The position numbers were made by a program, and so were the translations under genes. The notes under the pieces were generated by a model that did no database searches, was not told where the DNA came from, and worked only from the letters and a program-made list of their open reading frames with translations. DNA of 46,021 nt from an uncultured Limosilactobacillus sp. (GTDB taxonomy: Bacteria > Bacillota > Bacilli > Lactobacillales > Lactobacillaceae): the NCBI RefSeq assembly GCF_934202235.1, contig NZ_CAKPXS010000007.1:1-46021 (forward strand). The letters are read 5' to 3'. Numbering within the stretch: position 1 is the stretch's first letter; every line of letters begins with the position of its first letter. Of the stretch, positions 15,923 through 24,134 are shown piece by piece.

Positions 15923-16687
15923 ATGCGAAACTCATACAAAAACATCGAGGATCGGCGTAAGCACATCCTCGATATCCTCAGTAAAGAAAAGACTGTCCAG
16001 ATTAATCAACTTAGCCAGCGCTTGGACGTGTCCCAGATGACTATTCGTCGTGACTGCAACAAACTTGCTTCAATGGGGCGTCTAACTCAACACCTCGGGG
16101 TTCTTCACTACGTATCGCCGGAAAAGGCTAGCAAGAGTATCACCCGTGAGCGAATTAAAAAGAACCTAGGGATAGAAGCGGCCAAACGGATTAACGACAA
16201 TAAGATTGTCTTTATCAACTCCAGCTCGACAGCAATTTATGCTATCCCTGACCTACTCAAAAAGAACGTTACCATCATCACTAATAACGGTAACGCTATG
16301 AAGTTTTTAACCGATAAAGATAATGCCACCTTGATACTTTCGGGTGGGTCGGTTAAGAAAAATAATGTTATGAAAGGTGACATTGCTAACCGGTCATTTC
16401 TCAGTATGCGATCCGATTGGGGAATCATTGGTTGTGCCGGTTTAAGCCTTGAACACGGTATCTCTACACCTTTCATTGATGAAGCAACCGTTAACCGCAA
16501 TATCGTTAAGAATTCACGTCACCTAATCGTCTGTGCCGATTACAGCAAGTTCGACAGCTTTTCTAACTTCACCATCGGTAGCATTTCTGATATTGATATT
16601 CTCATCACCGATACCTTTGTTGATGGTAAAATCCTCGAAAACTTCCGTCATCATGGTGTCGAAGTCGTTCAGGTTCCCCAATTTTAA
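15923..16687 (+). CDS. ulaR: DeoR-family regulator of the ula operon
   Basis: A 254-residue repressor. The N-terminal winged helix-turn-helix (ILDILSKEKTVQINQLSQRLDVSQMTIRRDCNKL) is typical DeoR; the C-terminal domain is the sugar-phosphate-sensing fold (FINSSSTAIYAIPDLL, TIITNNGNAMKFL, GISTPFIDEATVNRNI). ATG 15923 is preferred because GAGG lies about nine bases upstream; an ATG five codons earlier has no such site. Divergent position from ulaG and the palindromes between them indicate control of ula. In E. coli UlaR binds ascorbate-6-phosphate; that ligand is assumed here. The symbol is assigned by context. Confidence 0.88.
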   Translation: MRNSYKNIEDRRKHILDILSKEKTVQINQLSQRLDVSQMTIRRDCNKLASMGRLTQHLGVLHYVSPEKASKSITRERIKKNLGIEAAKRINDNKIVFINSSSTAIYAIPDLLKKNVTIITNNGNAMKFLTDKDNATLILSGGSVKKNNVMKGDIANRSFLSMRSDWGIIGCAGLSLEHGISTPFIDEATVNRNIVKNSRHLIVCADYSKFDSFSNFTIGSISDIDILITDTFVDGKILENFRHHGVEVVQVPQF

Positions 16688-16711
16688 CGATGGTAAAAAG
16701 CAGTAAACAAC

Positions 16712-16762
16712 AAAATAATGGTCACCAACGTCTGACAGAAGACGTTAGTGACCATTTTTTAC
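16712..16762. terminator. Terminator after ulaR
   Basis: ATGGTCACCAACGTC and GACGTTAGTGACCAT form a 15-base stem with one G-T type mismatch, followed by TTTTTT on plus. An A-rich flank may let it work for the convergent gene as well. Confidence 0.88.
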
Positions 16763-16811
16763 ATTAGTTATTGGAGTCTTGAGCGGCTCGCCTGCTATTT
16801 TATGCTTTCTA

Positions 16812-17543
16812 TTAGTTTTCCCGCTTAGCGTGGTCTTGGCTGTGGGCGTTGTTCTGTCCATAGTAGGCGTTCTTACCGTGCTTGCGGTAGTAGTGCTTGT
16901 CGAGCAGATACTGTGGCAAGTGGATGTTAGAGCGGTTAAGCATCATTGAATGGTAGTCTTCCTCAGCGACAACTTCCAACACCTTCGCGTTGTAAACTGC
17001 CTTGGCTGGTGTTGGACCCCAAGTAAATGGTCCGTGCTGCATTACCAACGCCGCCGGAGTGGCCTCGTAGTCGAGGTGGCGTTCCTTAAAGGAACGGATG
17101 ATGACCTTCCCGGTGTTACCTTCGTAGTCTTCCTCGATTTCTTCCTTGGTCAACGCATCGGCGGCTGGCACGTCGGTGTAGAAGGTGTCGGCATGCGTCG
17201 TGTTCAAAGCCGGGATGTCCATCCGGGCAGCAGCAAAGGAAACAGCCCACGGTGAGTGGGTGTGGACAATCCCGCCAATCTTCGGGAAGTGATTGTAAAG
17301 GTAGGTGTGAGTCGGCGTGTCTGAGGACGGGTTGAGGTCACCTTCCACAACTTCCCCCTGCAGGTTAACGACCACCATGTCGTCAGGAGTCAGTTCGTCG
17401 TACGGAACACCCGATGGCTTGATGACAAACAAACCTTTTCCCCGGTCAATCCCGGAAACGTTCCCCCAAGTAAAAGTTACCAGACCAAGCTTTGGCAACT
17501 GCATATTAGCATCGTATACTTCTTTTTTCAGTTCTTCTAACAT
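16812..17543 (-). CDS. Second L-ribulose-5-phosphate 4-epimerase (UlaF paralogue)
   Basis: 243 residues, with Asp75, His94, His96 and His170 all conserved, so it should be active as 4-epimerase. By my count it differs from the first copy at seven residues (for example Glu35 to Gly, Tyr39 to Phe, Lys62 to Gln), while silent changes are frequent throughout the DNA. GAGGGAGAAAG precedes ATG 17543. It is the last gene of the galactitol-type PTS unit (EIIA, EIIC, EIIB, regulator, small membrane protein, epimerase), 35 bases after the membrane protein gene. The context suggests a substrate entering as L-ribulose-5-phosphate or its precursor. Confidence 0.9.
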   Translation of the reverse strand: MLEELKKEVYDANMQLPKLGLVTFTWGNVSGIDRGKGLFVIKPSGVPYDELTPDDMVVVNLQGEVVEGDLNPSSDTPTHTYLYNHFPKIGGIVHTHSPWAVSFAAARMDIPALNTTHADTFYTDVPAADALTKEEIEEDYEGNTGKVIIRSFKERHLDYEATPAALVMQHGPFTWGPTPAKAVYNAKVLEVVAEEDYHSMMLNRSNIHLPQYLLDKHYYRKHGKNAYYGQNNAHSQDHAKREN

Positions 17544-17578
17544 ACTCTTTCTCCCTCTCAATCATTACTTTCCCGTCA

Positions 17579-17848
17579 TCACTTATACAACCAGCCGCCT
17601 TCAGCCGCGATACAAATAAAAATGAAGAACAAGATGGCCCAGTTCAGGTAGTGAATAATCCGTCCGAATTCCCGGTCAACCGAAATTTGACGGAACAAGA
17701 TCAAAATGACCATCAAAGCGGCAATCGCGTTCGTTGTCCCCGCATGGGTGTTTCCGCTAAGAAACTCCCATACCGAAATGGCCGCGGTAGCTAGTAGGCA
17801 AAGCGACATGATGACATAAAACGGAATGTTGTATTTTTTCTCCTTCAT
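17579..17848 (-). CDS. Small three-helix membrane protein in a PTS unit, unknown function
   Basis: 89 residues with three hydrophobic segments (about 10-29, 38-52 and 66-83), a basic start (MKEKKYNIP) and a short tail ending GGWLYK. The ATG shares one base with the stop codon of the regulator gene (TAATG), so translation is coupled. The epimerase paralogue follows 35 bases later. I recognise no domain. It could modify the EIIC, serve in transport of an unphosphorylated product, or be unrelated. Lack of acidic and polar residues in the helices argues against an independent transporter. Confidence 0.7.
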   Translation of the reverse strand: MKEKKYNIPFYVIMSLCLLATAAISVWEFLSGNTHAGTTNAIAALMVILILFRQISVDREFGRIIHYLNWAILFFIFICIAAEGGWLYK

Positions 17849-19971
17849 TAAGCCTTTTCCTCCTGTTGATAACTGTATTCACTAATGGTGTGGTAGGCTG
17901 TCTTAGCGTCCTTCGCAGCTAATAACGTCTTGAAAACTTGACGGTTAGTAACCAACCCCATCACTTCAGCTAAGGCGCGGTCATGCTCGTGATTTTCACC
18001 CGGCGCCAAAACAATCAAGCAACGGATCGTTTCCTGCCCCTGACCTGTTTCAATGACTAACGGCTGCCTAAAGATTCCCAGCGCCATTCCAACCTGGTTA
18101 ACGTGCTCACTAGGTGCCGCGTGTGCCAGGAATGTATCGGCTGAAACCATCATGTATGGGCCAAAACGGTCAATTAGGCTCAGGATGTCGTCATAGTATT
18201 TCGTGTCCGCAATTCCCTGGTCCGTTAAAATCCAGCACAGCTGCTTAATCGTCTCCTTCAAGTCACGAGGCCGGTCGATTAACTTAATTGACGCCGGCTT
18301 CAGTAAGTCAGCCAGTCGTTTTTTCGTCGGTACAACGCTATTTTCCTGCCCGTTGAGCGGATAAAGATAGGACGTTAACTCAGCTCTTAATCCCTCTTCG
18401 TCAGTCAGGCGGGCGTGGCGTTTAACGATTGCCATCAGCTTATCTAACGACCGTTCTTGCCCAATTGACAACTGAGGGAAGTACTGGTGGAGTGCCCGTT
18501 CAATCCGGTAATTATCCTTATACTCCAGTACCGGCTGAACACTGATCACCGGAATATTAAATTCATCCGGATTGAGGTTCGCTGTCGAAATAATCAACTT
18601 AGCCCGGTTCGGCATCCGCATAATCCGTTCAAGGTTTTCAATTCCCAATGAACGAGAAAAGTTAATCAATGGGTACTGACGATGCAAAGTGGCGTACAGG
18701 ATCGCAGAGGTCGAAATCCCACTGGTGCAAACCAGCAGTACATCGGCATTTAAGTAGTCCTGAATGTTGTCCGACTTGGAAACAAAACGGGCAACGTCAG
18801 TTTGAGTGCTATCGTCAACTGAAATGAAGTACAGACAAATCAAGGCAATCTCGCTCGTTGGAATTGGCGAACCCACCACTATTTCCAGCGGTCGACAGGC
18901 GATCTGGACGAACTTAATCATCTCTGGAAACTTCGAGTGAATCGCATCCAGCAGTGGCATTTCAAAAGTGAAACGGTAACGGCACCGGAAATAAGTGGCG
19001 TATAAGTGGATGCTCAAGGCATTCACAAAAGCATTGTCGTTAATCTTGGTCCCGGCAATTTGGTCGTAGCGCAACATTATTGCCCGGGCAATATGGTGCA
19101 TTTTTCGCTTAAACTCGTCCTTGACGTAGTTCAAAACGTCAACTTGCGAACACAAAACAATTTCGGTAAAGAATACCAGCTCCTGGGTATCCTGAATCCC
19201 GTTACGGGCCAATAGTCTCCCCACTTCGGGGATAACACCGCTCGTCACAGCAGCGATCTCCTCGCTAGTTGTATCGGGGTTCGTCACCCGATGACCAAGC
19301 GAGATCCGGAACATCCGAAACTTCAGACAACGGATAATAGTCTGGGCGGCATTTTCAGTAAAGCGGGCATTAATCCCTTTTTCCAACTTACTCAGCTGCT
19401 GGTAGGCAATGTCCATATCAATCGCCGGAAAAGTCAAGTGGTCAATCCCGGTAGCAATCACGCCCTGGTTATCCTGTGACAGTTGACGGAAGACGTAGCG
19501 GCAAATTGCCTCCTCACTTCCCGCCAGTACATGGCCTTTCGGGGTACTGGTTAATTGAAGTCGTGGATACTCCGTTTCGATCCGTTTAAAGTCAGCAATA
19601 ATGGTGTTGCGGCTAACGCCTAACTTATCACCAAGGTTGTTAATTGATTGTGGCTGAACCCGCGTCAGCAAAGACCAGATCATGGCATCCAACCGCTTCT
19701 GCGGGCTAACCGCTGGTTGATTCTGCTCCGGTTGCGCTTGCTGCCGTTTTTGCCAGGCCGTCACCGTTTCTTCCGGCAGGAGGTAGCCAACACCACGTTC
19801 GTTTTGGATGCTGGTCATCCCCAACTTGGCCAGCAACTGGTTCGCCTGGTCAATGCGGTAAAAGACGGTGCGGCGAGAAATGTTGAACTGCTTTTCAATT
19901 TTGGCTGCCGAAACGTAGTCGTGGGCCGCAGCCAGGTAGTCAATTAACTTTTCGGCGTTCTTTACTGCCAT
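17848..19971 (-). CDS. PRD-type transcription activator with EIIB and EIIA domains
   Basis: A 707-residue regulator of the MtlR/LicR class. Domains in order: winged HTH (about 1-65, FNISRRTVFYRIDQAN), second HTH of the Mga type (85-165, LGVSRNTIIADFKRIE), two PRD modules (about 180-400, with His322 in ALSIHLYATYF), EIIB-like domain (408-500, VLLVCTSGIS with Cys415) and EIIA-like domain (550-700, TFLAHAAPSEH). Such proteins activate their PTS operon when EIIB is depleted of phosphate and HPr phosphorylates the PRDs. It follows EIIB and precedes the membrane protein gene with a one-base overlap, so it sits inside its own operon. Confidence 0.92.
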   Translation of the reverse strand: MAVKNAEKLIDYLAAAHDYVSAAKIEKQFNISRRTVFYRIDQANQLLAKLGMTSIQNERGVGYLLPEETVTAWQKRQQAQPEQNQPAVSPQKRLDAMIWSLLTRVQPQSINNLGDKLGVSRNTIIADFKRIETEYPRLQLTSTPKGHVLAGSEEAICRYVFRQLSQDNQGVIATGIDHLTFPAIDMDIAYQQLSKLEKGINARFTENAAQTIIRCLKFRMFRISLGHRVTNPDTTSEEIAAVTSGVIPEVGRLLARNGIQDTQELVFFTEIVLCSQVDVLNYVKDEFKRKMHHIARAIMLRYDQIAGTKINDNAFVNALSIHLYATYFRCRYRFTFEMPLLDAIHSKFPEMIKFVQIACRPLEIVVGSPIPTSEIALICLYFISVDDSTQTDVARFVSKSDNIQDYLNADVLLVCTSGISTSAILYATLHRQYPLINFSRSLGIENLERIMRMPNRAKLIISTANLNPDEFNIPVISVQPVLEYKDNYRIERALHQYFPQLSIGQERSLDKLMAIVKRHARLTDEEGLRAELTSYLYPLNGQENSVVPTKKRLADLLKPASIKLIDRPRDLKETIKQLCWILTDQGIADTKYYDDILSLIDRFGPYMMVSADTFLAHAAPSEHVNQVGMALGIFRQPLVIETGQGQETIRCLIVLAPGENHEHDRALAEVMGLVTNRQVFKTLLAAKDAKTAYHTISEYSYQQEEKA

Positions 19972-20021
19972 GTCTGCACCCCTCCCTTACATCTTCTTCG
20001 ACAGTTATTAATTACGATAAG

Positions 20022-20062
20022 GGCCTCCAGTTTCGGAAATCCGAACACTGGAGGCCTTTTTT
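20022..20062 (+). terminator. Long hairpin with T-run on plus strand, between EIIB and regulator
   Basis: GGCCTCCAGT-TTCGGA and TCCGAA-c-ACTGGAGGCC form a stem of about 16 pairs with a two-base loop (20022-20037 / 20040-20056), followed by TTTTTT on plus. On minus, the direction of the genes, only CTTATCG follows, so termination there would be weak. It may stabilise or divide the transcript. Confidence 0.6.
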
Positions 20063-20099
20063 CCACCAATGAAGTAGTTCATGGTCGTCATTGGTGGAA
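20061..20099 (-). repeat. Perfect 12-base inverted repeat next to the hairpin
   Basis: TTCCACCAATGA (20061-20072) and TCATTGGTGGAA (20088-20099) match perfectly around a 15-base loop, with no T-run on either side. Placed between the EIIB stop and the regulator, it looks like an mRNA processing or stability element. Confidence 0.55.
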
Positions 20100-20119
20100 A
20101 TCCTAACTAGGTAAGCTGA

Positions 20120-20413
20120 TTAACCCTTAATCAGTTCTTCAACCTTGTCAATTACTGAATCAGCACCGATCCCAGTCAGCAGTGGCAGACCGTTGATTAC
20201 CGGAATCTTGATTTCATCGTTGTCGTACTGAGTGGTCGTGATGGCCATGTCAGCTTCGTCGGCCATTGAAGCAACTGATTGAACTGAAGTTTGGATCAGC
20301 TTGTAATCTTGGTTTTCTTCGTAACCACGAGCTTGCAGTTCTTCGTTCAGCTTGTTCATGGCAGTAGTACTAGTAACAACACCTGCACCGCAGGCAACAA
20401 TAATCTTTTTCAT
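20120..20413 (-). CDS. Galactitol-type PTS, EIIB component
   Basis: 97 residues, cytoplasmic phosphocarrier. Cys8 in VACGAGVVTSTTAMNKL is the phosphorylation site, with the P-loop pattern of GatB-family EIIB. AGGAGG lies before the ATG. It follows EIIC by 36 bases. The true substrate is uncertain: no tagatose-6-phosphate enzymes are nearby, while a ribulose-phosphate 4-epimerase is part of the same unit. Confidence 0.9.
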   Translation of the reverse strand: MKKIIVACGAGVVTSTTAMNKLNEELQARGYEENQDYKLIQTSVQSVASMADEADMAITTTQYDNDEIKIPVINGLPLLTGIGADSVIDKVEELIKG

Positions 20414-20449
20414 CTTGAAAAGCCTCCTAGTTAATTACAAATGACAGCT

Positions 20450-21847
20450 TTAGTTCTTAGCAGCCTGTGCAGCTTCACTCTTCTTTTCGTCGCGGATAAT
20501 GCAACGGTGGTTCCAGTAAAGCATGATGGCACAAATAACAATCCCAAAGATGTACAGGACAATCTTGTTGTGGGCCAGTTGGAACATCAGCCATGGGTAC
20601 GGGTTAGATTCGTAGTCGATTGAACCAATCAGCGTTGAACCCTTCGGAATTGCGAAGTGGGCAGCCCGTGCGGCCTTGGTGAAGAATGGTGACAAGTTAG
20701 TCCCAATGTACAGACCTAAGATCACGTTAATGGCACCGATGATGAATGAACGGAAGAAGTCACCATGAACAACTGAAACAATCAGAGGGAACATGAAGAC
20801 GAACCCGGTCAAACCAATGGTTGGCAGGAATTTGTTACCTGGCAGGATGAAGGCAAAGATCAGTGACAATGGAATCATCAGCGTAGCACAAGCCAGGACA
20901 ACTGGGTTCCCGATACCAACAGCAGTATCCATCCCGATGTAGAACTTCCGACCACCGAAATGCTTCTGGGTCAGCTTTTGAATAGCGTTTGAAACCGGAA
21001 CAACACCTTGCAGCAGCAATGCGGCCATCTTTGGCGTAATGATCATGATGGCTGACAGAGTAACGGCCATCAGCAGAATCTTACCGATTTTTGTTGGCCA
21101 GTCCATCCCTGGAACAGCACAGTAAGCGAGGAAACCAACCAAGATACCAATGATGAACCCTAACAGGGTTGGTTCACCCCAGCTACCAAACTTCTTGTTG
21201 AAGTCCTTAGCATCCAGGTGAATCTTGTTGACACCCGGAATCTTGTCGATAATCCAGTTAATAACAACGGCAAACGGAACGAATGAACCCGCGTACCCGT
21301 GTGGGATTGAAATCCCTGGCAGACCCAGGTACTTTTCAGAAAGTGGTGCGGTCCGGTCAGCAGTGACCATGATAACGATCATGATGACACTGGCAGCAAA
21401 CAGACTCAGGAACATGTCACTGGTCAAGGCGTAAATCAAACCACCAGTGAAGGCGAAGTGCCAGAAGTCCCAAATGTCGACGTCGATCGTTTGCGTGGTT
21501 TTAGTAACCAGCATGATAACGTTAATAGCGATCCCCAGTGGAATCATCGTGACCCCAACCAGTGAACCGTAGGCGATGGCTGAAGCTGATGGCCAACCAA
21601 CGTCGATAACTGACAGGTTCATGTGCAGAACCTTAATAATTTCCTTAACGGCTGGGTTCATAACACTGGTCAGAATCGACACGGTGGCGTTCAAACCAAT
21701 GAACCCAATACCAACCATCAGGCCCCCACGAAGAGCCTTTGCAAAAGGTACTCGTAATACAAGTCCGAAAATCAGGAAGATAATCGGAATCATAACCGTT
21801 GGCCCCAAATCAACAATGTATTGAATGACATCAATAACTGCTTTCAA
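20450..21847 (-). CDS. Galactitol-type PTS, EIIC permease
   Basis: 465 residues, with ten or so hydrophobic segments, of the GatC family of polyol and pentitol permeases. Typical stretches are IDVIQYIVDLGPTVMIPIIFLIFGL at the N-terminus, LMVGIGFIGLNATVSILTSVMNP near 40-65, and GMDTAVGIGNPVVLACATLMIPL near 305-325. The C-terminal tail is short and charged. It lies between EIIA (13 bases upstream) and EIIB. Members of this family carry galactitol, D-arabitol, ribitol, xylitol or related compounds; the linked 4-epimerase hints at a C5 substrate. Confidence 0.92.
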   Translation of the reverse strand: MKAVIDVIQYIVDLGPTVMIPIIFLIFGLVLRVPFAKALRGGLMVGIGFIGLNATVSILTSVMNPAVKEIIKVLHMNLSVIDVGWPSASAIAYGSLVGVTMIPLGIAINVIMLVTKTTQTIDVDIWDFWHFAFTGGLIYALTSDMFLSLFAASVIMIVIMVTADRTAPLSEKYLGLPGISIPHGYAGSFVPFAVVINWIIDKIPGVNKIHLDAKDFNKKFGSWGEPTLLGFIIGILVGFLAYCAVPGMDWPTKIGKILLMAVTLSAIMIITPKMAALLLQGVVPVSNAIQKLTQKHFGGRKFYIGMDTAVGIGNPVVLACATLMIPLSLIFAFILPGNKFLPTIGLTGFVFMFPLIVSVVHGDFFRSFIIGAINVILGLYIGTNLSPFFTKAARAAHFAIPKGSTLIGSIDYESNPYPWLMFQLAHNKIVLYIFGIVICAIMLYWNHRCIIRDEKKSEAAQAAKN

Positions 21848-21860
21848 CGTTTACACTCCC

Positions 21861-22316
21861 TTACTTGAAGTAATCCTTCAATTTCCCATACAACTTCTCG
21901 GAATCATCAATCTTGATCAGCTTTTCCAAATATTCTTGATTTTGGAATAATTGCATTAAGTTTTGTAAAAGCGTGACCTGACTGTGTGGTTCCTTCATCG
22001 CTAACATTGCAACAAAGCGGACGCTGACCGTCTGCGACTTATCTGCCATGTTGGCAAAATCAACTGCCTTCTTCAGTGAGGCAAAGACAATCGCTGGTTT
22101 TTTCACGTACTTAACATCCGTGTGTGGCACGGCAACGCAAATCTCCCCACTTGGTAATCCAGTTGGATAAACCTTTTCGCGATCAAGAACCGCCTGCTTG
22201 TAATCAGCATTAACATTGCCGCGTTTGTACAGGGCGTCTGCTAGTTGGCTGATGACATCAGTTGAATCCTTGGCGTCAAGTTGTGAAAAGACCAGTTGAC
22301 TATCGATGTAGTTCAC
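21861..22316 (-). CDS. Galactitol-type PTS, EIIA component
   Basis: 151 residues, EIIA of the fructose/mannitol fold, first gene of the unit. His65 in VAVPHTDV is the phosphorylation site; FVAMLAMKEPHSQVTLLQNLMQLFQ is the usual second motif. GAGAGGGGGAAT precedes the ATG. Upstream lies a cre-like site and a cluster of TGCAC motifs. Confidence 0.9.
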   Translation of the reverse strand: MNYIDSQLVFSQLDAKDSTDVISQLADALYKRGNVNADYKQAVLDREKVYPTGLPSGEICVAVPHTDVKYVKKPAIVFASLKKAVDFANMADKSQTVSVRFVAMLAMKEPHSQVTLLQNLMQLFQNQEYLEKLIKIDDSEKLYGKLKDYFK

Positions 22317-22445
22317 TTTCTATTCCCCCTCTCTCTTACAATTTAAATGATATCTGACCAAAGAAAGCGCTAATAGTGCAAAAGACCGTTTTCTAAACTG
22401 CACCGACTGCACTAGTGATTGCACCGAGGATTGCAGTTAACGCTT
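22317..22445 (-). promoter_or_regulatory. Control region of the galactitol-type PTS unit: cre-like site and TGCAC cluster
   Basis: AGAAAGCGCTAATA (22362-22375) matches cre at 12 of 14 positions. AGTGCA (22375-22380), TGCACC (22399-22404), TGCACT (22408-22413) and TTGCAC (22419-22424) form a cluster of half-sites in both orientations, likely bound by the PRD regulator. The remaining DNA to 22561 shows nothing I can name. Confidence 0.5.
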
Positions 22446-22561
22446 GTACCCGTTATTTTGCGGCGTTCGACGATCATTCGGTAAGGGAGCTAATTGACCC
22501 AAATTCGTTGAATATTTTTCAGTAAGTTTCATTACTTTTGGATAAACATACTTCAATTAAC

Positions 22562-22598
22562 TAAAAAACCACCCTGGTTCAGTTGAACCGGGTGGTTT
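22562..22598 (-). terminator. Terminator of the OYE gene
   Basis: On minus, AACCACCCGGTTC and GAACCAGGGTGGTT form a 13-base stem around a four-base loop, followed by TTTTTAG. Confidence 0.9.
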
Positions 22599-22624
22599 GA
22601 TATCAGGCACTGCTCAAGCAGTAT

Positions 22625-23869
22625 TTATTTCATTTCGGGATTGTCCGGATATTTCATTTCTGACCAAGAACCAAAGCCGTCGTGTAAGTGGCGTAACGAA
22701 TCAGAGCCAGGAAGTGGCATGACGGTGTTAGCCGACGAGAAGACGTCGATCAACCCCCGTGTCCAACGGGTCTTTTCAACTTGTTCTGGTGTAATCTTAG
22801 TCAGTACTTCGTCACCATCGCCTTCTAAGATCCGTTCAGCAAAAGTCGGGTCAATCAAGTTTTCCCTCCCAACGGCAACCAGGTCAGCTAGCGTGGCGGC
22901 ATTTTTTGCTGCTTCTTCACTGTTTATACCGCCGACAATAATTTCCTTGGCCCCATTTAAGAACGGTTTGAAAAGAATCGCAAATGGTTCGTCGGAATCA
23001 CAATACTTGGCGGCCGCCTTACCATCCTGGTCCATCAAGAGTGCATCCCCTGGCTTAGCATCATATTCCAGCATCGACAAGTGAAGGTAGTCCAGGTCGC
23101 AATCCTTAGTCAATTTATCAACCAGCTTGGTTGAATCATGCCAAGTGTAGCCAACATTTTGCCCGTGAATTTCTTCAGGTGAAATCCGGTAGCCAACGAT
23201 AAAGTCCGTTGGAGCGTACTTCTTAACCGTTTCGGTAACTTCCCTGGCTACTGCCAGTGGGAAGTTCATCCGTTTTTCTAGGCTGCCGCCCCAGTGGTCA
23301 GTCCGCCGGTTAGAGTATTCCGAGAAGAACTGCTGGAGCAAGTAGTGGTTAGCCCCGTGAATTTCGACTCCATCAAAGCCGGCGTCAATTGCCCGCTTGG
23401 TAGCATCGCCAAACTCCTTAATCAGTTTTTCGATCTGTTCTTCGCTAAAGGCGTGCACCTTATATGGTAAGAACGGAAAGTCAATGGCACTTGGCGCGTA
23501 AACCGGCTTGCCATTCATTGCCCGGAAATTAGCTTCCCGGCCAACGTGGCATAACTGCAGAATCGCCTTATTACCTGAGTGCTTAATGGCAGCAGCAACT
23601 TTCGTCAGTTGTGGAACAAACTTATCATCATAAACCGCCAGTTGTTCACGACCGCGACGCCAAGTCAGGGCAGGCCCACCATTTTCATCAACGTACATGT
23701 ACTCAGTGACAATCATTCCACCAGCGTGGGACCGCGCGTGATAATAATCAATCGTATCCTGAGTAGCAAAACCGTCTTCACCGCTGTTAGTCAGCATCGG
23801 TGCCTGAACAAAACGGTTGACTACCGTCGCACCATGCCGAAAAGTTAGAGATTCATTCAAGTTTGACAT
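22625..23869 (-). CDS. Old yellow enzyme family NADH:flavin oxidoreductase
   Basis: A 414-residue FMN-dependent ene-reductase, cytoplasmic. Conserved parts: FVQAPMLTNSGEDGFAT near residue 22, ILQLCHVGREA near 100, the catalytic/substrate HGANHYLLQQFFSEYSNRRTDHWGGS near 173-200, and the phosphate-binding IIVGGINSEEAA with VAVGRENLIDP near 315-345. Its length exceeds the typical 350-370 by a C-terminal extension. GGAGG precedes the ATG. It has its own terminator and stands between two PTS units with no obvious link. Family members reduce activated C=C bonds or nitro groups; the physiological substrate is unknown. Confidence 0.9.
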   Translation of the reverse strand: MSNLNESLTFRHGATVVNRFVQAPMLTNSGEDGFATQDTIDYYHARSHAGGMIVTEYMYVDENGGPALTWRRGREQLAVYDDKFVPQLTKVAAAIKHSGNKAILQLCHVGREANFRAMNGKPVYAPSAIDFPFLPYKVHAFSEEQIEKLIKEFGDATKRAIDAGFDGVEIHGANHYLLQQFFSEYSNRRTDHWGGSLEKRMNFPLAVAREVTETVKKYAPTDFIVGYRISPEEIHGQNVGYTWHDSTKLVDKLTKDCDLDYLHLSMLEYDAKPGDALLMDQDGKAAAKYCDSDEPFAILFKPFLNGAKEIIVGGINSEEAAKNAATLADLVAVGRENLIDPTFAERILEGDGDEVLTKITPEQVEKTRWTRGLIDVFSSANTVMPLPGSDSLRHLHDGFGSWSEMKYPDNPEMK

Positions 23870-23949
23870 TATTGTCTCCTCCTTATTGGTTAAAAGACCT
23901 TACCTTCTTATCGTAAATTGAAAACGCATTCTTTGCAAGGAAAACGAAA

Positions 23950-24052
23950 GGGGTTGTGACACAATCCCTCTTATTCACACTAAAAGTTAACAGGCGGTAC
24001 AACAATGGCCTCTAACGTTCTCGTAAAACCGAACGCTAGAGGCCTATTGTTG
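23950..24052 (-). repeat. Dispersed repeat, copy B (opposite orientation)
   Basis: Reading on minus: hairpin GCCTCTAGCGTTC / GAACGTTAGAGGC (24045-24001), then CCGCCTGTTAACTTTTAG, a GGG run and GTGTCACAACCCC. The order and sequence parallel copy A at 3901-4010, including the in-frame start followed by serine and glutamine codons. Here the frame decays within a few codons. It is a relic in the OYE upstream region. Confidence 0.75.
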
Positions 24053-24058
24053 CTCGCT

Positions 24059-24100
24059 GGGGCGTGACTACGAAGTCATAAATGACTTCTGTCACGCTCC
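24059..24100. repeat. Imperfect hairpin after the mannose-type PTS operon
   Basis: GGGCGTGAC-tac-GAAGTCAT pairs with ATGACTTC-t-GTCACGCTCC around a two-base loop. No T-run follows on either strand. It touches repeat copy B and may belong to the same element or be a processed 3' end of the PTS transcript. Confidence 0.6.
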
Positions 24101-24134
24101 CTAATATACATTGATTAAAATATGCAGTTCAGCA

